Source: Candidatus Sulfopaludibacter sp. SbA3 (GTDB lineage: Bacteria; Acidobacteriota; Terriglobia; Bryobacterales; Bryobacteraceae). From it: DNA of 11,261 nt. Shown in pieces: positions 6,876 through 11,261 of this stretch. Positions within the stretch are counted from its first letter, which is position 1, and every line of letters begins with the position of its first letter. The notes beneath the pieces were generated by a model, which did no database searches, was not told where the DNA came from, and saw nothing but the letters and a program-made list of their open reading frames with translations. The stretch spans positions 1-11,261 of the forward strand of contig CAMDKT010000133.1 of the NCBI GenBank assembly GCA_945900935.1, read 5' to 3'. The position numbers were made by a program, and so were the translations under genes.

Positions 6876-7307
6876 TTATTTCGCGGGTGCGTTGGGATCC
6901 GGAGCCACGGCGGGCGCGGCTGCCGGCTCTTCGACTTTTTTCACGGCGTAAGGAGCGGTGGGGTACTTGGGAGTTCCCGCTTTGGCTTCCGCCAGGACGA
7001 GCTCCATGGCCCGCGCGACAGGAACCCGAACGGTCCCCGCCACTTTATCGGCAATGCCGTAGCTGTTTAAAAGTTGATCCTCTTTAGCCCGCAAGTCAAG
7101 GAGATCCTGCGAGACCGGCGTTAACTGCGTCTCTTCAATGATGCGATCCCGGTAGGCGTTGAAGTAGTAGGTTACGCCCACGATCACCACCGCGAGGATC
7201 ACAACGATTCCAACGATGTTCAGCAAGATCGGAATCGTCAACGGTTCCGATCGGTCATAGCCAAGTTCGGCGCTCACCGGTTTCGTATTCTTATCCGGAT
7301 TAGACAT
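6876..7307 (-). CDS. Unnamed single-helix membrane protein between ActF and SCO
   Basis: I do not assign this 143-residue protein to a named family. It has a polar N-terminus (1-24), one strong hydrophobic helix (about 25-49, IPILLNIVGIVVILAVVIVG), then a probably periplasmic part. That part holds DLRAKEDQLLNSYG (71-84) and TVRVPVARAMELVLAE (92-107), which look like a conserved motif pair, and an Ala/Pro-rich tail (125-143). I recall similar motifs (LRxxExxxLxxYG...VRIPIxRAMEL) in small proteins beside SCO/oxidase genes, but this was not searched. The frame is open 16 codons further upstream; the ATG at 7307 is preferred because GGAG sits 7 bases before it and the extra residues are basic and overlap actF further. 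It overlaps actF by 8 bases. Its position suggests an accessory subunit or assembly factor of the Act or caa3 complex; that is inference. Confidence 0.82.
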   Translation of the reverse strand: MSNPDKNTKPVSAELGYDRSEPLTIPILLNIVGIVVILAVVIVGVTYYFNAYRDRIIEETQLTPVSQDLLDLRAKEDQLLNSYGIADKVAGTVRVPVARAMELVLAEAKAGTPKYPTAPYAVKKVEEPAAAPAVAPDPNAPAK

Positions 7308-8517
7308 TCTGGAACTCCAATCCTTTCTTGAACCGCGGATCGCCGACCGGCGCAATGACGACCTTCCGTAGACGCAGCCAGAACGCTAGAGCTAGCGTAC
7401 TCATCACCGCCGCCAGAGCGACCAGGTCGACCCAGCTGGGCGCGACGCCGTTCTTCTGGAAATTCGGCATCACCAGCCAGTAAATGTCGATGTAGTGCAT
7501 TGCGAGGATCCAGACCGTCGCAAACTTCAGCACATTGAGCGTACGCTTGCTTTGCCGCGCCAATAGCACCAGAAACGTGATTATGAAGTGGCCGAAGAGC
7601 AGGATCCCGCTGACCCCCTCCCATGTGCCGGTCCGCCTCATTTTGAAGAAAATCGTCTCTTCCGGCAGGTTGGCGTACCAGATCAGCATGTACTGAGAAA
7701 ACGCGATATAGGCCCAGAAGATGGTCAACGCGAACATCCACTTGCCAAGGTCATGATAGTGCTCGATGGTGACGGAGTTCACCATGATCCCGTTTGCCCG
7801 GAAACGCAAAAAGATGAAGGTAAGCAGGGCGAAAAAGCCCCAGGCTCCGCCCGCCAGACAGTAGACGCCGAACATTGTGGAATACCAGTGCGGATTCAGC
7901 GACATCACCCAATCGACGCTCGCCAGCGATGCTGTCAGGAAGAAAACAAGCATCCCGGGCGCGCTCCAGCGTTCGTTCGACAGCGTTGGTTCGATCGCTT
8001 TCGTCGAATCCTGCGATTTTGAATTCGAATACAGGCGCCAGGCCCAGAAACTCCAGATCGCGAAGTAGGCGACGGCGCGGAGGTAGAACAGATTCGGGTT
8101 CAAGAAGGCTGCGTACACCGGAACCTTTAGTGGCAAGAATTCTTTGGCGACGAACTCCGGGTGCGACCACTCGTAGAGCGTGTGAACGCAGAGCCCGATT
8201 GGAATGAAAAGGATCGCCAATACCGGCAGGGACATCATGATGTTTTCCATGATCCGCCGCACCGGCACACTCCACGCCGAACCGGTAAGGTGCTGAATCA
8301 TTACGAAGAGCGAGGCGCCGATCGCAATGGAAAAAGCAAAAAAGAAGGCGACCAAATAGGATTGCAGGAATTGATCATGGTTGGCTGCATAAGCCGCCAA
8401 TGAGGCGCCCCAGGCAAGCAGAAAAAACGCGCCGATGACGTTTCTGCCCCGGTCCCAAATGGCGTCGGGAATGTAGTAGCTGTCCTGCTGCGCACTATGT
8501 TGATGAGTTTGGCTCAT
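7300..8517 (-). CDS. actF: Alternative complex III membrane subunit ActF
   Basis: ActF is an integral membrane subunit of alternative complex III (quinol:electron acceptor oxidoreductase). It is distantly related to the NrfD-like ActC, and a role in proton conduction has been proposed. The 405 residues contain about ten hydrophobic helices. Recognisable family stretches are QHLTGSAWSVPVRRIMEN (75-92), SVDWVMSLNPHWYSTMFGVY (200-219), YHDLGKWMFALTIFWAY (254-270) and FSQYMLIWYANLPEET (273-288). Charged and polar residues inside helices (for example His76, Asp202, His310 and Asp344) are the kind used for proton paths, though I cannot assign them individually. The N-terminus MSQTHQHSAQQ is His/Gln-rich. 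It starts 5 bases after actE with only a weak Shine-Dalgarno, and its 3' end overlaps the next gene by 8 bases. The order actC-D-E-F matches the canonical Act operon. Confidence 0.93.
   Translation of the reverse strand: MSQTHQHSAQQDSYYIPDAIWDRGRNVIGAFFLLAWGASLAAYAANHDQFLQSYLVAFFFAFSIAIGASLFVMIQHLTGSAWSVPVRRIMENIMMSLPVLAILFIPIGLCVHTLYEWSHPEFVAKEFLPLKVPVYAAFLNPNLFYLRAVAYFAIWSFWAWRLYSNSKSQDSTKAIEPTLSNERWSAPGMLVFFLTASLASVDWVMSLNPHWYSTMFGVYCLAGGAWGFFALLTFIFLRFRANGIMVNSVTIEHYHDLGKWMFALTIFWAYIAFSQYMLIWYANLPEETIFFKMRRTGTWEGVSGILLFGHFIITFLVLLARQSKRTLNVLKFATVWILAMHYIDIYWLVMPNFQKNGVAPSWVDLVALAAVMSTLALAFWLRLRKVVIAPVGDPRFKKGLEFQNV
7315..7318 (-). promoter_or_regulatory. Ribosome binding site deciding the start of the one-helix protein
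   Basis: GGAG on the minus strand, seven bases before the ATG at 7307 and inside the last codons of actF. It favours this start over the upstream in-frame ATG at 7355, which would add 16 residues. Confidence 0.65.
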
Positions 8518-8522
8518 GTTGT

Positions 8523-9131
8523 TTATCGAACCCTCGCCCGCAAATTTTCCGGCACATCGTCGATCTTGCCGCCGTTGGCGCGCTGTAACACCCGGAGGTA
8601 GGCGATCACAGTCCAGCGGTCATAATCCGAGATCTGATTCCGATAGGCCGACATGATACGGCGGCCGTCGCTGATTATTGAGTACAATTCGCCATCGTTT
8701 CGATCGCGAATCTCCTGCTTGTGTAGATTCGCCGGCTGAAAGACCGCCCCCGCCCGCTTGCCGACGATCCCCCCGCCCGAGGCGGTCCGGTCATGGCACG
8801 GCGAGCAGTACACATTGAATTTTTTCTGTCCGTTTCGAAGGGTGATCTCGTTGATTTCCAACGGATTTTTGCCGACATATTGCCCGCCCGAGTGGCCGAA
8901 GTGATAGCCCTCGTCCGCAAAGTAGTTTTCGCGGGAAACGGTCCCAACCACCGGACGGCGGCTGGCGGAGCGGTCGGAAAAGAGCGGACTCTCCTGCTGC
9001 GGTTTGTATTTTTCCTGGATTTTCATGTCCGGGAGAATCCAGAGCGGCGGAGTATCTTTGCCGGCTCCGGGCCCACAGCCAGCCAATCCGGCGAATGCCG
9101 CGACGATCAGAAATGTAGTTGCCAGTCGCAT
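8523..9131 (-). CDS. actE: Alternative complex III monohaem cytochrome c lipoprotein ActE
   Basis: ActE is the monohaem cytochrome c of alternative complex III, on the periplasmic face, and the likely exit point for electrons to the oxidase. The 202 residues begin with a lipoprotein signal: MRLATTFLIVAAFAGLAGC, with lipobox LAGC and the lipidated Cys19. One haem-binding site, CSPCH, lies at 109-113, with a probable axial Met160 (RRIMSAYRNQISDYDRW). The segment YFADEGYHFGHSGGQYVGKNP (70-90) and the ending WTVIAYLRVLQRA (173-185) fit ActE-type cytochromes. It starts 3 bases after actD, with GAGG 8 bases before the ATG. Next to it in the cluster, CoxB carries its own cytochrome c domain, so direct transfer from ActE to CoxB without a soluble carrier is plausible; that is inferred from family knowledge of Act-oxidase supercomplexes. 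Confidence 0.93.
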   Translation of the reverse strand: MRLATTFLIVAAFAGLAGCGPGAGKDTPPLWILPDMKIQEKYKPQQESPLFSDRSASRRPVVGTVSRENYFADEGYHFGHSGGQYVGKNPLEINEITLRNGQKKFNVYCSPCHDRTASGGGIVGKRAGAVFQPANLHKQEIRDRNDGELYSIISDGRRIMSAYRNQISDYDRWTVIAYLRVLQRANGGKIDDVPENLRARVR

Positions 9132-9134
9132 TCG

Positions 9135-9674
9135 TTACGCCTCGATCAATTCCAGCTTGTCCGCGCCCTGCGCCGCGAGGAAATCCCGCGTCGCCGCCGC
9201 GTCAAACTCCCGGTCACTGGCTTCAATGATCAGAACGAACCGGTCGTCCGTTATTGCCTTGTGTCCGGAGTAGTTGAAGATAGGGTGATAAAGCCGCGGC
9301 AATCCATTCATGGCGATCATTCCGAAAACAGCCACAAACGCCGAGAACAGCACGGTCAATTCGAAAATAATCGGAATCGACGGCTCGAAGGAGAAGAACG
9401 GTTTGCCCGCAATCACCAGCGGATAGGCGACAGCGCCGGTCCACCATTGGAGCAGTATCGCAATCGTCATGCCGACGGCCCCACCGCACACCACAAAATA
9501 GCCTAGATTCGACTGTTTCGCGCCCATGGCGTCGTCGATGCCGTGGATCGGAAATGGAGTATAGGCCTCCATCTTCGAGTAGCCCGCTTTCCGCGCCGCC
9601 TTGATGGCGCCCATGAGGCGCTCGGGCGAATCGAAATCCGCCACTAATCCGTGAATCGAAGGTTTTTCAGCCAT
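9135..9674 (-). CDS. actD: Alternative complex III subunit ActD (DUF3341)
   Basis: ActD is a small membrane subunit of alternative complex III with no cofactor; its exact task is unsettled and is probably structural. The 179 residues open with a soluble alpha/beta part containing the family landmark AYTPFPIHGID (37-47). Two helices follow (about 57-76 and 102-122), separated by a loop with WW...KPFFSFEPSIPIIFE (77-105), also characteristic. Then comes the short conserved GLPRLYHPIFN (124-134) and a C-terminal soluble domain with DDRFVLIIEASD (143-154). Length matches the family. The ATG overlaps the actC stop by a single base (TAATG), and a GGGAG lies about 10 bases upstream. The DUF3341 label is from memory of the family, not from a search. 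Confidence 0.93.
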   Translation of the reverse strand: MAEKPSIHGLVADFDSPERLMGAIKAARKAGYSKMEAYTPFPIHGIDDAMGAKQSNLGYFVVCGGAVGMTIAILLQWWTGAVAYPLVIAGKPFFSFEPSIPIIFELTVLFSAFVAVFGMIAMNGLPRLYHPIFNYSGHKAITDDRFVLIIEASDREFDAAATRDFLAAQGADKLELIEA

Positions 9675-11116
9675 TAGTGCGCCGCTCCCACATGTTCTTT
9701 GCCCTCAGAGGCCGCAACGGCCTCATCCAGATAGTGCTTTTCATGCGCAGTCGCCGAAAGCATGCCCTTCACTTCGCTCATCGCGATAATCGGAAGGAAG
9801 CGGGTGAAGAAAACAAACAGCGTCAGAAACAGTCCGAACGTACCGAAGAACGTGCAGATGTCGACGAAGGTCGGCCGGAAGTAACCCCAGGCGCTTGGCA
9901 GGTAGTCGCGATGCAAACTGGTCGCGATAATCACGAACCGCTCAAACCACATGCCGATGTTCACGACGATCGAGATCACGAACATGAACGGCAAATTTCG
10001 GCGTAGCGACCGAAACCAGAAAAACTGCGGCGAAATGACATTGCAGGAAACCATCGTCCAGTAGGCCCAGGCGTACGGCCCCATGGCCCGATTCATGAAC
10101 GCATACTTTTCGTACGGATTGCCGCTATACCAGGAGATAAACATTTCGGTCGCGTAGGCGTATCCGACGATCGTTCCCGTCGCCAGGATGACCTTGTTCA
10201 TGTTATCCAGATGCGTGATCGTCACCAAGTGCTCTACCTTATAGATCCACCGGACAATCACCATTAGCGTGACGACCATTGCAAATCCGGAGAAGATGGC
10301 GCCTGCGACGAAATAAGGCGGGAAAATAGTCGTGTGCCAGCCGGGAACAATCGAAACCGCGAAGTCAAACGACACGATCGTGTGCACGGAAAGCACGAGC
10401 GGCGTCGAAAGGCCGGCCAAGATCATGTAGGCTTTTTCGTAATGCTTCCAGTGCGTCGCCGACCCTCGCCACCCCAAACTCGCAATGCCATAAGCAATCT
10501 GGCGGCCCGTGGTTGTCGCGCGGTCGCGAATCGTCGCCAAATCGGGGATCAGCCCGACGTACCAGAACAACGCCGAAACGGTTCCGTAAGTCGAAACCGC
10601 GAAAACGTCCCATAGCAGCGGACTCCGGAAGTTCTGCCACAAGTCCAAAAATTCGTTCGGAATCGGGAACAGCCAGTAGGCGCGCCAAGGACGCCCGACG
10701 TGGATGCCAGGATAGACTGCGGCGCACGCCACGGCGAAGAGCGTCATCGCTTCCGCGAACCGGTTGATCGACGTCCGCCATTTCTGCCGGAACAGGAAAA
10801 GGATGGCCGAAATCAGCGTACCGGCATGGCCGATGCCGATCCAGAACACGAAGTTCGTAATGTCCCAGCCCCAGCCGACCGGGCCATTGTTGCCCCAGAC
10901 GCCGACGCCAGTCGCAACCAGATACGCGATCATCAGGCCCATCATGCCCGTGATGCTGCTCGTGATCGCCAGCGCGATGTACCAGTTGCGGTGCGTTGCA
11001 ACTTCCGAAACGATGCTGACGGCCTCGGTCACGTCGTGATACGACGGCGTACGGCCTGTCGTCAGCGCCGGCGACAGCCGTTCTTTCATATCCACTGTTT
11101 GAGAAAGTTCCGCCAT
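9674..11116 (-). CDS. actC: Alternative complex III NrfD-like quinol-binding membrane subunit ActC
   Basis: ActC belongs to the NrfD/PsrC family and holds the quinol-oxidation site of alternative complex III; electrons go to the ActB iron-sulfur clusters. The 480 residues show about ten helices, including strong ones at 46-70, 87-109, 165-190, 313-333, 375-398 and 415-440. Family landmarks are GIGHAGTLISAILFLFRQ (94-111), PGIHVGRPWRAYWLFPIPN (136-154), SVHTIVSFDFAVSIVPGWH (243-261) and GMWFERFVII (388-397). His139, Asp170 and Asp251 sit where conserved residues of the proposed quinol pocket and proton path are described in Act structures; this mapping is from memory. The C-terminal tail (EHVGAAH) is polar. 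The ATG overlaps the actB stop by one base, and GGAG is 8 bases upstream, inside actB. Confidence 0.96.
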   Translation of the reverse strand: MAELSQTVDMKERLSPALTTGRTPSYHDVTEAVSIVSEVATHRNWYIALAITSSITGMMGLMIAYLVATGVGVWGNNGPVGWGWDITNFVFWIGIGHAGTLISAILFLFRQKWRTSINRFAEAMTLFAVACAAVYPGIHVGRPWRAYWLFPIPNEFLDLWQNFRSPLLWDVFAVSTYGTVSALFWYVGLIPDLATIRDRATTTGRQIAYGIASLGWRGSATHWKHYEKAYMILAGLSTPLVLSVHTIVSFDFAVSIVPGWHTTIFPPYFVAGAIFSGFAMVVTLMVIVRWIYKVEHLVTITHLDNMNKVILATGTIVGYAYATEMFISWYSGNPYEKYAFMNRAMGPYAWAYWTMVSCNVISPQFFWFRSLRRNLPFMFVISIVVNIGMWFERFVIIATSLHRDYLPSAWGYFRPTFVDICTFFGTFGLFLTLFVFFTRFLPIIAMSEVKGMLSATAHEKHYLDEAVAASEGKEHVGAAH

Positions 11117-11261
11117 TACGCCAGCTCCGGATTGGGATTGCGCAGTTTCGCCAGATACGTCGTGCGCGGCTTCACATTGAGTTCATGGAGCAGCGAGTAA
11201 TTCCGATGGTCTTTCTTTAGCTGCGCCACTTTAGATTCGGGGTCGTTGATGTTGCCGAAGG
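11116..11261 (-). CDS. actB: Alternative complex III iron-sulfur/molybdopterin-like subunit ActB, C-terminal end (truncated by window edge)
   Basis: Only the last 48 complete codons are inside the window. They read, in frame up to the TAA at 11116-11118, FGNINDPESKVAQLKK, then NYSLLHELNVKPRTTYLAK and LRNPNPELA. GNxNDPxSxV, YxLLxELNxxPRTTYLAxLRNPNPEL is the characteristic end of the ferredoxin-like iron-sulfur domain of ActB, which carries electrons from the quinol site toward the ActA/ActE haems. In the family the full protein is about 900-1,050 residues and includes a molybdopterin-enzyme-like domain without the cofactor. The [Fe-S] cysteines lie outside the window. Location directly before actC with a TAATG overlap agrees with the canonical actABCDEF order. 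Confidence 0.9.
   Translation of the reverse strand, partial: FGNINDPESKVAQLKKDHRNYSLLHELNVKPRTTYLAKLRNPNPELA
11125..11128 (-). promoter_or_regulatory. Ribosome binding site of actC
   Basis: GGAG on the minus strand inside the last codons of actB, eight bases before the actC ATG. Together with the one-base stop/start overlap it supports both the start choice and coupled translation. Confidence 0.6.

Noticed and set aside
7307..7355. Upstream in-frame ATG extending the one-helix protein by 16 residues
   Set aside because: The added residues are basic and unlike a signal, overlap actF further, and the internal ATG has the well-placed GGAG.
7751..8275. Second minus-strand frame of 174 codons inside actF
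   Set aside because: Overlaps helices of ActF in another frame, and the translated product looks random and His/Arg-rich.
8793..9506. Plus-strand open frame of 237 codons across actE and actD
   Set aside because: Antisense to two clear Act subunits, spans their junction, composition is Arg/Gln-rich and lacks any family motif.
10700..11200. Plus-strand open frame of 166 codons over the actC start and actB end
   Set aside because: Antisense to ActC landmarks; Arg/Asp-rich composition fits a shadow.

Overview
The window looks like the chromosome of an Acidobacteriota member, most likely near Solibacter/Bryobacter. This is inferred from a VWFA-related protein of the acidobacterial type, the moderately high G+C, and an alternative complex III operon joined to caa3 oxidase genes. 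No gene here is strictly taxon-diagnostic, so the placement is provisional. The DNA is almost entirely coding: the longest gap between neighbouring genes is about 12 bases, and no RNA gene, insertion sequence, CRISPR array or obvious terminator hairpin was found.

Left side, plus strand (1-2382): the 3' part of moeA, then moaC (4-base ATGA overlap), then a VWFA-related exported protein. The first two are molybdenum cofactor biosynthesis genes. The third is a predicted secreted protein with a twin-arginine-like signal and a von Willebrand A domain whose metal-binding (MIDAS) residues are largely lost.

Right side, minus strand (11261-2376): one tightly packed run read right to left: actB (C-terminal end only), actC, actD, actE, actF, an unnamed one-helix protein, a SCO-type copper chaperone, then coxB, coxA, coxC and coxD. 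Gaps are 2-10 bases, or neighbouring genes overlap by 1-8 bases, so this is very probably one operon whose promoter lies beyond the right edge.

The genes form a terminal respiratory module. Alternative complex III (Act) oxidises menaquinol or another quinol and passes electrons to the monohaem lipoprotein ActE. The cytochrome c domain fused to CoxB can take them, hand them to its CuA centre, and on to haem a and the haem a3/CuB site of CoxA, where oxygen is reduced and protons are pumped. The SCO protein would help build CuA. CoxA carries the YSHP motif of A2-type oxidases instead of the classic GHPE glutamate motif.

The two operons converge and their last codons overlap by 7 bases. Most of the window is well-understood respiratory and cofactor machinery. 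The least explained items are the 143-residue membrane protein between ActF and SCO, and the VWFA protein with a degenerate MIDAS. I do not see a clearly new system.
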